Below, in pieces: positions 9,476-18,823 of a DNA stretch of 64,000 nt. This stretch comes from Brettanomyces bruxellensis. Its lineage: Eukaryota > Ascomycota > Pichiomycetes > Pichiales > Pichiaceae. A program made the translations under genes and the position numbers. The stretch lies in the NCBI RefSeq assembly GCF_011074885.1, contig NC_054689.1:1674001-1738000 (forward strand). Reading direction: 5' to 3'. Every line of letters begins with the position of its first letter. Positions within the stretch are counted from its first letter, which is position 1. A model generated the notes under the pieces. It saw only the letters and a list, made by a program, of their open reading frames with translations, was not told the DNA's origin and made no database searches.

Positions 9476-10090
9476 CTATACTTGTGAATCATTCTTGTCC
9501 CCAAGTTCAGCCTCTTCTAATTCCTTTTCAGATAGCAGCACACCTACACTTATCAATTCGTCCACTTTCTCGTTCCATCTGTTTTGTAAGAAATCGTTGA
9601 CTGGTTTAAAATCAAGACAACGTCTCTTTCGCTCAGATGTTGTGTATTGCATACGCTTCCTTTTCGTATTTATCTCATCATCAAACGATTTTTCTAACTG
9701 AGTCCAGCTCTCATTGTTCACTATCCACTCATTCTGTACCAACGGTAGATTTCTGTTCACTATATCTAAGCATCGTGATCTCATCAGTGTATAGCCTGTT
9801 AATAGCTTAAGTTTCTCTTCTTGGGAATATTTAGAGTCGCCTTTTATCGATGTGTATCTTTGCGAGAGCTTGAATTTACTGGGCACCTCAATTTCAGAAG
9901 GTATTCTCAAGGGATGCTTCCATTTTTTCTGTGGAAATTGCCGAGATACTAAGGGATGAAGTTTTTCTGTATCTGTTTTTGAAAGTTCTTGATCAATCTT
10001 CAGCTTCACAGTTTTAAGAATATTTTCCGAATCATCATCCTCTTCAGCGATAGCATCCAAAAAAGGTATGTAATCCAGTGTTGTAACCAT
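9476..10090 (-). CDS. SPF27/BCAS2-family splicing factor (Snt309-like)
   Basis: Probable subunit of the Prp19-associated (NineTeen) complex that activates the spliceosome. The protein has 204 residues, starting at the first ATG (10090); the frame stays open upstream only through a GTG. It begins TTLDYIPFLDAIAEE, like the short N-terminal motif (ALPYID..) of the BCAS2/SPF27/Cwf7 family. It ends in a charged, likely coiled-coil region (NESWTQLEKSFDDEINTKRKRMQ, then WNEKVDELISVGV), as that family does. S. cerevisiae Snt309 (about 175 residues) is highly divergent, so the call rests on pattern rather than strong identity. RPL11 ends 214 bp away and is convergent. Confidence 0.6.
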   Translation of the reverse strand: MVTTLDYIPFLDAIAEEDDDSENILKTVKLKIDQELSKTDTEKLHPLVSRQFPQKKWKHPLRIPSEIEVPSKFKLSQRYTSIKGDSKYSQEEKLKLLTGYTLMRSRCLDIVNRNLPLVQNEWIVNNESWTQLEKSFDDEINTKRKRMQYTTSERKRRCLDFKPVNDFLQNRWNEKVDELISVGVLLSEKELEEAELGDKNDSQV

Positions 10091-12355
10091 GGTATCTATA
10101 AATTTATGGTGCACCTCGCTATGTTTTGTGTGACTATGCTCATATTACTTCAACATTCATTGAAAGACATAAAAGAATAAATAAATAACTTATGTCCTGA
10201 TGTGAAAAAAGTAATTTTTCTTCGCGCTCCTTACTTATCTTTTTTTCTCTTGATCAGGTTCCCGCAGTGGTCAGAAATCCAACGAAAGAGCATCATAAAA
10301 ATGTTACTTTGTCTAATAGTACGATTAATAATGGAGCGAAATTCTAACGATTATAGTTGCCTTATAGTGACGCAGTAAGACATTGCGCTTGATACGTTGT
10401 TAAACTATTTTGTCATAAAGTTATGAATCCGCACAGAACCCTTGTCAAAAGATCACTAATCTAAATACATATGAAAGAATTCGGCTGGTTTTTGTTTTAG
10501 CTTTTTCAAAAATCACCGACACTGAATAGGATAACATAAGATCGCCATGTCGCTTTTACAATGGTAGCTTTTTCATAAAAAAGGGCCACATTCTGGTTCA
10601 ATTTGTCCTCCCATTCGTACACAAAAACAACGATTTTGAAAATATCGCACTTTCGTGTAGGTGTTCGATAATTAAACATTTGTAAGAAACATCTTTGGCT
10701 TTACTTTAAAAGAAGCATATACAGCAGAAGTGTTCTAAGACGCTCCTTCGTTTTATGATCATCTGGCAAGTGTTAATTATTTGGAAATAATAGCATAGTT
10801 AATTCCCGATGTGAATATATTTCAATTTTATAGACGAATAAATATAGAAATAAAGCAACAGCACAAATAGGGTAAATTCTGGGGAGGAAGTAATTTTAAA
10901 AATGACACGGATCAACTATGAGCAAGTTTTTCCGGACACCTGTCAGAATTTCTCCTTCATGCAAAATACTACTCTATACAACAAAAACATTTCATTAACT
11001 CAGGGTGCAGATTGATTCCCTTCAAATTTGAACCTTCTCAGCCTTGAAAATAGAGGCCTAGAGCTAATGAGCATGTTTCAGAACAATCATCAATATCCTA
11101 AGTTAGTCGCTCCTCCTCGTGGGTGTCCTCAATAATTTTTACGAAAAATAGAGAAATAACAATATCAAATCGCGCGTTCGTATTGCATAACATATTTTGC
11201 CCAATAGGGCATTTCTGGAAAGCCAGGGAACAGAAAATACAAGCCTCATGTCATGTGTCGTCTTTAACTCAACACTAAATTCCAGGAGAGGATTAATTCC
11301 ACAAGAAAGCAAGTGTCTCCATTTAATTTTTTTTTTCCTTCGTCCTTTTTGCCCCTCTTCCAGAATTCAAATGTCCTTATTTAGTATTGAAATGAGTGCA
11401 CATGACAAACCGAAGCATCTAAGCCTACATGCAGCCCGTAAGCCGAACTTTAAAAAAAAAGCACCAAAACAAAAAAAATTGAAGGGATGCTCAAGTTTCA
11501 TTACCCCGTATCCTGGGGAAATTTGAAGGGGGACAGTTTTTTAATTAATATAGTTCAAGAAAGCATAATAATTTACATCATTCCTATTGTTCTTCTGTTT
11601 TTGGGACCCTTATTTTTTTTAAGAGGCTGTGTAAATTTCATTGTTGCTTTTATTAAGCATGAGCGAAAAAATGACCCGCAACTTATTCTTTAATTACTTG
11701 TCATCATGCCGAAGCTGCATTCCTTGTATATTGGCCCTATCTGCTGTATTTACATATTACGTTATTAAAGTATTCCCTGGTTTAGATTGCTGTACCCTTA
11801 TTTCGTTATCGGACTCGTCATTATCGCTGTTGCCCACATCCTCATCCCCATCTGTAATGTGTGTATTCACTCAATTCTTGTGTTATTTGTGCCGTTTTTC
11901 TCTGCCTTCCCATCGCATTCCCATACTCCCTACTGCATTTGATTGAGCTATTTTTGCTTCTGCTTTTATTTTTACTTTATTTTTTTATCTCTATTTAAAA
12001 AAAAGCTACTTCCTCCCTCTTTTCGCTAGGACACCATATTTGATTTGTTTCTAGAAGTGTACTTTATTTTACAAACTATCGATTTACTTTTCTCCTTAGT
12101 TCATCCGCCTCTCTTTCTTAATCTCTTAATCTTCATCCTCTATTACTTTGTATCTGATCTTGTCTCCAGTTTCTTGGTGTGTTGTTTGACTTCTTGTTAT
12201 TTATACTGTCAATAATTTTGAGAAAAGAGATAGTGTATATTAAATTCACAAGTGCATCCACTCACTAATATATATCAGGAGTACACAAAGGCATAAGAAA
12301 TATCACAGCTTTTTTTACAACCATCTTTATTACACTCCTCTCACAGAGCATTTAT
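10091..12355. other. Long gene-free region upstream of the USP-like gene
   Basis: 2,265 bp without a supported gene. The left part (to about 11.2 kb) is mixed sequence. From about 11.3 kb the top strand becomes pyrimidine-rich, with many CTT/TCTC tracts, up to the ATG at 12356. TATATATC at 12269-12276 is a possible TATA element 80 bp before the ATG. Small frames at 11197-11526, 11487-11693 and 11641-11946 are low-complexity. The length suggests a large regulated promoter or a non-coding transcript; I see no known RNA signature. Confidence 0.5.
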
Positions 12356-14254
12356 ATGTCCATTGTCTCTAACATCCCTGAAGTGAACCCGTCAAAGTTC
12401 TTTACCAGGCGTGTGTCATTTGATGATTATGAGCCAGCAGTTATAGAGCCCACCGATGTTTTAAGCATCCATCCTCCTCCATATTCTTCTCAGACATCCT
12501 CTGAAGATGAGAATTCAAGTATTCAGGATGGTTTTAAAACTCCTGGAAAAAGTCCCTGCTCGATCGCCAAAAATTACCATTTAAAGTCTATTCTTAAAAA
12601 GCAGGAGGAAGAGGGTCCGATAAACACCGCACGGAAGCTTTATGAAATTCCGGGAACGGGTATCAAGAAATCGCTTTTAGATATGACCGACCAGGAGCTT
12701 ACTCTTTTGGATTCGCAGTTCTCCACCAAAAGCGTCGATGTTGAAAAAAATTATAGATTTGATTCTGACCCCAGACTCTCTCCCTTGACGAATGCCGCCG
12801 CCGCTGTACGTAAGGGTGGTGCTGACTCATATTCATTCAGTTTGTTGAAAATGTCTGATTATCCAACCAAACCAATCATAAAGAAGAATTCCATTTGCTT
12901 GAACTTCAAGCATGCCAAATACAGTCAGAAAATGAACAGCAACAAATTCTATCTCATCTTGATATCGAAGTACAAGAGCTCACTATCCGCCATAGATTTC
13001 TATTTGGAAAACTATTCGAAGAGCGGAGATAACATTGTGATATGTGCATCTATTTCTAACGTCTTCGATCAAACGATGGTTGAAAGATGCATTTTGGATT
13101 TAGTTGGTCTGATATTAGAAAAGTTTACTGCTTACGATAAGGACCTGGCGATACAGGTCAATTTTGAGTTTTTCCGCAAGATTGATTACATGTCAGAAAC
13201 GTTAAATTTATATCAGCCAAGCCTGATTATTGTTGGATCCAGAGAAAATCGAAATAAGTACACCTCGATGGCCACAACCACAAAAAACTTTGTTCCTTTG
13301 GTTTATGTCGGTACAAATTATAAGCCGATGGGCTCGTCCGGTGGAGTGAAATTTAAGGCGCCGTTTAATTATGATAGATCTGCAAATCCGTTCAGCTCTT
13401 CAAAAAAGCCCATTCAATCTCTGATTCTCTCGCCGGAATTTGAGCCTACCGAGGTGTCACCACAATCTTCGCAATATTTCACAAAGAGCTCGTCATATCA
13501 CACGAGACGGAGTAGTGATAGTGATGGTGGCCAGGGCAGCTCACAAAATGATAGTAGTGGCGGCTTCGATGCAGATGACGAAGATGATGATGATCCTTTC
13601 CGGGATCCTAAAACATCGCAGGGTTCAATGAGTGTACCTATGGTGAAGATTGAGAGTGTGGAGGAACCTTCTTCTCACAACAAAGTGAAGCCAACCTTCC
13701 CTTTTTTGAATGCTGTTCCGCACCTCAATCAGATAAGCCGAGCTGACAAAGAGTTGCAATCACTCCACCCGCATTCACGTGCAACATCTACCCCTTCTCT
13801 TGGAGCCACGGCTATTACTAAAACTAAGTCCAATCCGGCTTCATTCTCTGGTGCGTCATCTTCTAATGAGAAAAGCATGCCAGTATTGAGAAAAGTTACC
13901 ACTATACCAGCTGTAATCACCCCAGCGTCAATTGAAAAGAATGCTTTGTTTGAACGTTATAACAGAAGAATGTCGTCTGTTAAAATTCCTACTGTACCAA
14001 AAAATGTGAACTTGGGAAGCACCTCTAATCTGTCAAGTCCTCAAATTTCACCTACATCATCCTTAACTGAGTCCGGAGCTGGACCTACCTTACTCAACTC
14101 TTTTAAGTCAAAGCCGAAGATTTCAAGAACTGATTCCGATGATATAGCTGTTAAATCGAGTTCTTCTTCAGAGTCCTTGTTAAGGCCTCCATTGGAACGT
14201 AGCGGTTCCAGTTCTACTGTCAAATTCTTCAAAAAACTTTGGAAACACAAATAA
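12356..14254 (+). CDS. USP-like domain protein, Ser-rich
   Basis: Protein of 632 residues, ATG at 12356. Residues about 180-325 form an alternating alpha/beta pattern resembling the universal stress protein fold: KFYLILISKYKSSLSAIDF, NIVICASIS, VNFEFFRKIDYMSETLNLY, then PSLIIVGSRENRNKY and PLVYVGTNY. In bacterial and fungal USP proteins the GSR-type loop binds ATP phosphates. Flanking regions are Ser/Pro-rich and probably disordered and phosphorylated (TPGKSP, SLLDM near the N-terminus; an acidic DADDEDDDDPF stretch near 405). The C-terminus is basic (STVKFFKKLWKHK) and could associate with membrane. Fungi have similar uncharacterised USP-domain proteins. The substrate and role are unknown. 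Confidence 0.75.
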   Translation: MSIVSNIPEVNPSKFFTRRVSFDDYEPAVIEPTDVLSIHPPPYSSQTSSEDENSSIQDGFKTPGKSPCSIAKNYHLKSILKKQEEEGPINTARKLYEIPGTGIKKSLLDMTDQELTLLDSQFSTKSVDVEKNYRFDSDPRLSPLTNAAAAVRKGGADSYSFSLLKMSDYPTKPIIKKNSICLNFKHAKYSQKMNSNKFYLILISKYKSSLSAIDFYLENYSKSGDNIVICASISNVFDQTMVERCILDLVGLILEKFTAYDKDLAIQVNFEFFRKIDYMSETLNLYQPSLIIVGSRENRNKYTSMATTTKNFVPLVYVGTNYKPMGSSGGVKFKAPFNYDRSANPFSSSKKPIQSLILSPEFEPTEVSPQSSQYFTKSSSYHTRRSSDSDGGQGSSQNDSSGGFDADDEDDDDPFRDPKTSQGSMSVPMVKIESVEEPSSHNKVKPTFPFLNAVPHLNQISRADKELQSLHPHSRATSTPSLGATAITKTKSNPASFSGASSSNEKSMPVLRKVTTIPAVITPASIEKNALFERYNRRMSSVKIPTVPKNVNLGSTSNLSSPQISPTSSLTESGAGPTLLNSFKSKPKISRTDSDDIAVKSSSSSESLLRPPLERSGSSSTVKFFKKLWKHK

Positions 14255-14881
14255 TCACTTCATACCAATTCATTGTCTGTCACAGGTATATTTATCTTCT
14301 TTCTGCTTACGCATCTCTGCAAAATCAAATTCAGTGTTTTCTCATGCTCTTGTTTTTTTTTAATATTTTGTGCATCAGTTTTAGGAGATGCATATCATCA
14401 TTAATACCATTACGTTGTCTATATTGCATGTTTCCTGCTGTTATTTTAGGCTCATTTTCTGTTTCTAGCCGCCTTATATTATGTTACATCTGACGATATG
14501 TTAGACTGTTTTGTTCTGATAGAGTGAGTCCAAACATCGAGTGCTCAAATTTCATTTTTCTCCCACCCTCACGATTCTTTTTATAACGATTATAATGACT
14601 ATATTCTAATATTGGAGGTTATGCTATTATAGCAGTAAAGTTTAAATGTATAATTTGTATGTGTACCTCTGTGCATGTACTACGTGCGTGTTTTCTTTCG
14701 GTTTTCCTTTCCTCACTTGCAGGAGAAAAATAATATTCACGCCAGAAAGAAAAATATGAATTTCAGCAGAGCTAGCTAGTAGCAGCACATCTCTGTCTCT
14801 CCCAATTACTCTATCATCGTCACTCATTAATCAGTTATCTTATATATATACCCTTATATTCTATACATTTGGGGAAAATTT
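14255..14881. other. Convergent intergenic region
   Basis: 627 bp between two convergent 3' ends. T-rich and TATATA stretches fit 3' UTR and polyadenylation signals. No gene seen; the frames at 14239-14493 and 14642-14827 are not supported. Confidence 0.5.
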
Positions 14882-16591
14882 TTACTGGTTTTCTGAAGCA
14901 TTAGATGGGTATGTGTATCCGCTGATCTCTCTGAAGTTCTCCTTTATTGCCCTTGGGGTGACAAATCTAGCAACAAAGTTTGAGCTTCCGGCCTTATCGT
15001 TGGTACCAGATGCTCTAGCACCACCAAAGCACTGTTGACCAACAACAGCACCTGTTGCCTTATCGTTGATGTAGAAGTTACCAGCACTGTATCTCAACTT
15101 CTCCTCAGCAAGGCGAATGATAGATCTGTCCTTAGCAAATATCGAACCGGTCAAACCGTAAGATGTAGAAGAGTCAATCAAAGACAGTGTTTCCTCAAAC
15201 TTGTCGTCAGGGAAAACGTAACATGTAACCAATGGTCCAAAGAATTCCTCCTTCAGGAATCTGTGGTCAGGATTCTTGGCCTCAACAACAGTTGGCTTGA
15301 TGAAGTAACCGTTGGATCCATCGTACTTACCACCTGCCAAAAGCTCAAGCTCTGGGTCGGAGGCAATGCTGTCAATAAGTCCGCTAAGCTTCTTGAATGA
15401 TCTTTCATGAATAACAGGACCCATGAATGCATGCAGTCCACCAACAACCGTGGTGTTAGTTGGTGTGATCTTGTTAGTCTCCTCGACCAAAAGCTTCTTG
15501 AATGCAGGCCAGATCGATTCACTAACGTAACAGCGAGAAACGGCAGAGCATTTCTGTCCCTGGAACTCGAATGCACCTCTAAGAGTGTTGTACACAGCAT
15601 TCTTAAGGTCTGCACTCTTGTGAATCAGGTGGAAGTTCTTTCCACCAGTTTCACCAACGATACGAGGGAAATCTCTGTAGACACCCTTTGCAACGTTGGA
15701 GGCAATTTCACCCCACAAGCTACGGAAAACATGCGTGGATCCGGTAAAGTGTAAAGCGTTGAAGCTTGGGCTTGCAAGAACCTCCTTACTGACCGCAACC
15801 GGGTCACCTGGGATGAAGTTGATCACACCTTCAGGAAGACCGGCCTCCTCAAAGATCTTGTACATGAGATAGTTACTCAAAATGGAAGAGTCGGATGGCT
15901 TCCAGATAACAGTGTTTCCCATCAATGCTGGGGTTCCAGACAAGTTTGCGGCAATAGAAACAAAGTTGAATGGTGTAACAGCATAGACGAAACCCTCCAA
16001 TGGACGGTATTCGACTCTGTTCCAGATACCATCCGGACCCTCGGCAGGTTGCTTGGCGTAAAGCTCGGCAGCCCACTTAGTGTTGAATCTTAAGAAATCA
16101 GCAAGTTCACCAATGCAATCAATTTCAGCTTGGAAAACGTTCTTACCTTGTCCCAACATAGTAGCAGCCAACATCTTATAACGGTACTTGTTGCAAATCA
16201 AATCAGCAGCTTTCAAAAAGATGGCAGCACGATCAGCAAAGCTTGTGCTGGCCCATTTCTCCTTGGCAAGCAAAGAGGATTTGATGGCAGCTCTCACATC
16301 TTCGCTTGTAGCTCTGGCATACTGACCTAAGCTGTGCTTCAAATCAGCAGGGTTTGTGATAGAGCCATATTCTCTTCCCTGGCTGATCTCCTTACCGCCT
16401 ATAACCAATGGAACAACAGAAGACTTGGAAGTATATGCTGTCAACTCCTTTTTCAAAGAAGCCCAGTCAACCTGGTCATCTTTACTGAAAACCTTGGTTG
16501 GTTCATTCCTAATCGAGCTTGGGGTTCTGAAAAATGCAAGGTTTGCTGCTCTTGCGGCACTTGATCCGAGTTGGTTGGTTCTAGACATCAT
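14882..16591 (-). CDS. PUT2: Delta-1-pyrroline-5-carboxylate dehydrogenase
   Basis: Mitochondrial matrix enzyme that oxidises glutamate semialdehyde (from P5C) to glutamate with NAD+, the second step of proline use. It has 569 residues (S. cerevisiae Put2 575). The N-terminus, rich in Arg/Ser/Ala without acids (MMSRTNQLGSSAARAANLAF), looks like a matrix presequence. Aldehyde dehydrogenase hallmarks are seen: VTPFNF, WKPSD, HFTGSTHVF, general base Glu314 in GETGGKNF, nucleophile Cys348 in GQKCSAVSR, and EEFFGPL. Two ATGs lie back to back at the start (16591 and 16588). A Put4-like permease is at 41-43 kb. I saw no CGG-N10-CCG Put3 site upstream. Confidence 0.96.
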   Translation of the reverse strand: MMSRTNQLGSSAARAANLAFFRTPSSIRNEPTKVFSKDDQVDWASLKKELTAYTSKSSVVPLVIGGKEISQGREYGSITNPADLKHSLGQYARATSEDVRAAIKSSLLAKEKWASTSFADRAAIFLKAADLICNKYRYKMLAATMLGQGKNVFQAEIDCIGELADFLRFNTKWAAELYAKQPAEGPDGIWNRVEYRPLEGFVYAVTPFNFVSIAANLSGTPALMGNTVIWKPSDSSILSNYLMYKIFEEAGLPEGVINFIPGDPVAVSKEVLASPSFNALHFTGSTHVFRSLWGEIASNVAKGVYRDFPRIVGETGGKNFHLIHKSADLKNAVYNTLRGAFEFQGQKCSAVSRCYVSESIWPAFKKLLVEETNKITPTNTTVVGGLHAFMGPVIHERSFKKLSGLIDSIASDPELELLAGGKYDGSNGYFIKPTVVEAKNPDHRFLKEEFFGPLVTCYVFPDDKFEETLSLIDSSTSYGLTGSIFAKDRSIIRLAEEKLRYSAGNFYINDKATGAVVGQQCFGGARASGTNDKAGSSNFVARFVTPRAIKENFREISGYTYPSNASENQ

Positions 16592-17351
16592 TTCAAAGAT
16601 TATTGTACTGATTTAACCTAAAAAGTTTACACCCTTGGGAACGATACTAAAGAGAAACATCGATGTATAAGCGGGGGAAGAGAAATTGAAAAAAGCGTGC
16701 ATCGGCCGTTTATTTATACTGACGGAATATTTCATACACCTTGTAATCACTGATCATATCAGCAGAAACATGAATTTGAAGAAATTAATTGAGGCATCTT
16801 TCGCCGAAGTCCATTCGCTCAATATGGAAATTCCAGATGGAGAAATCAAAATTTTGCCAAAAATTTGGTTTCTCTTAGCGAGCCCAAAAATTATATTCTT
16901 CTCTGTGCGGAAACTTTTAGCGAGACTCCGATTCTTATCGATGTAGCACGAAGGGCATCATCTCGATTGACAGGTTCCCAAAGTGGGATCATAGATGCCT
17001 TTTATATATTTCTCAATTTATTCTTTCACCTCGCTCATCTTACGACTATCCGTATCAGTTTGCCGATCAATTCGATGGGGGTTTCTTATTCCGATCATAC
17101 TACAAAAATGAATGGGATAAAATAAGGGAGGTATACACATCACGTGAGCCTCGGAGATTCCGTAAGGTGGGGATTTAGGATTTGCTACCCCGCATAGCGA
17201 GAAAGACACCATAAAATTACGCCGAATTAAACATACACGATTTTGCCATTTCTTACATAAGCTTATAAATTATCGTAATTCCTATCTGGCGACTATATCA
17301 ATATGTAACTTTTACGAATATCATAAAGTATATTGAGTGTTATTTGCAATA
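16592..17351. promoter_or_regulatory. Divergent promoter region PUT2 / ECI1-like
   Basis: 760 bp between divergent genes. An E-box TCACGTGA is at 17140-17147, about 205 bp before the ECI1-like ATG. Two partly protein-like frames, 16769-16946 and 16865-17125, overlap in different phases on the plus strand; neither is called (see findings). Confidence 0.45.
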
Positions 17352-18152
17352 ATGAGCCATTCCATTACATTCGAAAAAAGAGATAAGGTTTTCAGGATTC
17401 ACCTTAATAACCCAAAGGGTTTTAACTCTCTTACGATCCCGCAGTTCCTAAAAGTTAAAGAATTAATTGACCAAGCTGATCAAGATAATGATACTCTTGC
17501 TACATTAATAACATCTTCAGGAACTTTTTTTTCCGTCGGTGTTAATATTAAAAGTATAAGCAAGATGACGGGAAAAACGGAAAATTACTATTTGTCTGAA
17601 ATATCTTCCAAAAATATGCTTTTGGTGGATGTCATGCTTCGACACAAGAAGTTGTTGATTTGTGCATTGAATGGTCCTGTTATCGGCTTAGTTGCATCCC
17701 TTGTCTGTCTCTGTGACCTTATATATGCTATCGACATGAATAAAGTTTATATGAGTTTTCCTTTTACTGCCATTGGGCTCACAAATGAATGCGGGGCTTC
17801 TGCCAGTCTTGTTGCTAGGATCGGCTTAAGTAAAGCATTAGAAATTATATGCTTAAATAAAAAACTAAGTTGCCGGGAAATGGTTAAGCTCGGTTTTTTG
17901 AACAGGGTCTTTCAATTTCAAAATATAGATGAATTTAATGAGTATATCATTGCCAAATTGAATGGCAAATTAAGAAACCTTGACAGGAAAGCTTTGATAG
18001 AAAATAAACGTTTGGTGAAGCAGGACTTCAGAAGCAAGGTGGAAAGTGTGGTACTACGTGAAAGTATGATGGGTTTAGATAAGTGGGTGGCGAACAATCC
18101 CCAAAAGGCATTTTCTTCATTTTTGCAGAGTAAGAGAGAAAGCAAAATTTGA
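17352..18152 (+). CDS. ECI1: Peroxisomal enoyl-CoA isomerase/hydratase family protein
   Basis: Crotonase-fold protein of 266 residues, most like S. cerevisiae Eci1, the delta3,delta2-enoyl-CoA isomerase for beta-oxidation of unsaturated fatty acids. An upstream in-frame GTG at 17337 is ignored; the first ATG is 17352. Seen: NNPKGFNSL near the N-terminus; TFFSVGVNI and ALNGPVIGLVASLVCLCDL, the two oxyanion-hole loops; and FPFTAIGLTNECG, where the Glu matches the catalytic acid of Eci1. It ends SKI, a plausible but non-canonical PTS1 peroxisomal signal. The family also contains Dci1, so the exact reaction is inferred. Confidence 0.85.
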   Translation: MSHSITFEKRDKVFRIHLNNPKGFNSLTIPQFLKVKELIDQADQDNDTLATLITSSGTFFSVGVNIKSISKMTGKTENYYLSEISSKNMLLVDVMLRHKKLLICALNGPVIGLVASLVCLCDLIYAIDMNKVYMSFPFTAIGLTNECGASASLVARIGLSKALEIICLNKKLSCREMVKLGFLNRVFQFQNIDEFNEYIIAKLNGKLRNLDRKALIENKRLVKQDFRSKVESVVLRESMMGLDKWVANNPQKAFSSFLQSKRESKI

Positions 18153-18555
18153 AACATTGTTTTTCCTTTCTAATGCTATTATTGTTTTTTTTTTCAGGTT
18201 CAATCTGATCCCCATAGAATAAAATTAGGTTATACCTATCAGGAAATCCTTCAGATAAAGCGTCACTTACAGAGCATGCTTTTAAAGCAGATAGCCTCAC
18301 GATTGAAAATTGTGTGTTTGTAACCGATTTATTACTATGTTATTAAACATTTTTCGATTTTACCGTGTTAATTCGTATATTTCCGGATTTTACCTTTCTC
18401 CATCAAAATGAAATTTAAGAAAGCCAGTTTGATAAGGAAAGTAATAACATTAATTGAGCAACAGATTAAATATAATATGTCATTCAAATATTGGTTTTTA
18501 TTTTTTATTAATCCTTACAAGAAACGCAAATTTCTCCAATCCCAGAATTGATCTA
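18153..18555. other. Intergenic region
   Basis: 403 bp with T/A-rich 3'-UTR-like sequence between convergent ends. No gene seen. Confidence 0.4.
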
Positions 18556-18765
18556 TTACATGCTATCATTTGAGTTAATTAAGCCTTTGTATGCAAGAAT
18601 AATTGCATAAACAACGGCAGCATTATGTATTATGTCATCAACTGAGATAAAGAGTATTGGAAGAAATGTTGCAGGTATTTTGATCAATATTTCTAAGACT
18701 TTTAAACATCTATAAGCATCATGGAAAGCGGTTCTCTGATATCCAACGCTCTTGATATATACCAT
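18556..18765 (-). CDS. Possible small membrane protein (uncertain)
   Basis: Frame of 69 codons from an ATG at 18765. The translation has a long hydrophobic stretch (IKIPATFLPILFISV, then AAVVYAIILAYKGL) and a polar start (VGYQRTAFHDAYRCLKVLE). The composition looks more protein-like than neighbouring random frames. It starts only 58 bp after the stop of the DUF1640 gene on the same strand, so it could be a separate small gene, a mis-assigned 3' exon, or chance. I do not recognise it. No TACTAAC branch point was found between the two frames, which argues against splicing. Confidence 0.25.
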   Translation of the reverse strand: MVYIKSVGYQRTAFHDAYRCLKVLEILIKIPATFLPILFISVDDIIHNAAVVYAIILAYKGLINSNDSM

Positions 18766-18823
18766 AAAATCTAGCACAAATTATCCTGTCGATGTCATTC
18801 TATTTCAACAAATTATTGTTCCC

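Noticed and set aside
10550..10566. CGCTTTTACAATGG resembling the U5 snRNA invariant loop
   Set aside because: The loop is incomplete, with no supporting stem and no Sm site recognised nearby.
11352..11531. CCCCT and AGGGG (STRE-like) upstream of the USP-domain gene
   Set aside because: Two 5-mers in 2.3 kb are about what chance gives, so no stress-response element is claimed.
16592..17351. Search for a Put3 site (CGG-N10-CCG) near PUT2
   Set aside because: No match with the right spacing was found by eye.
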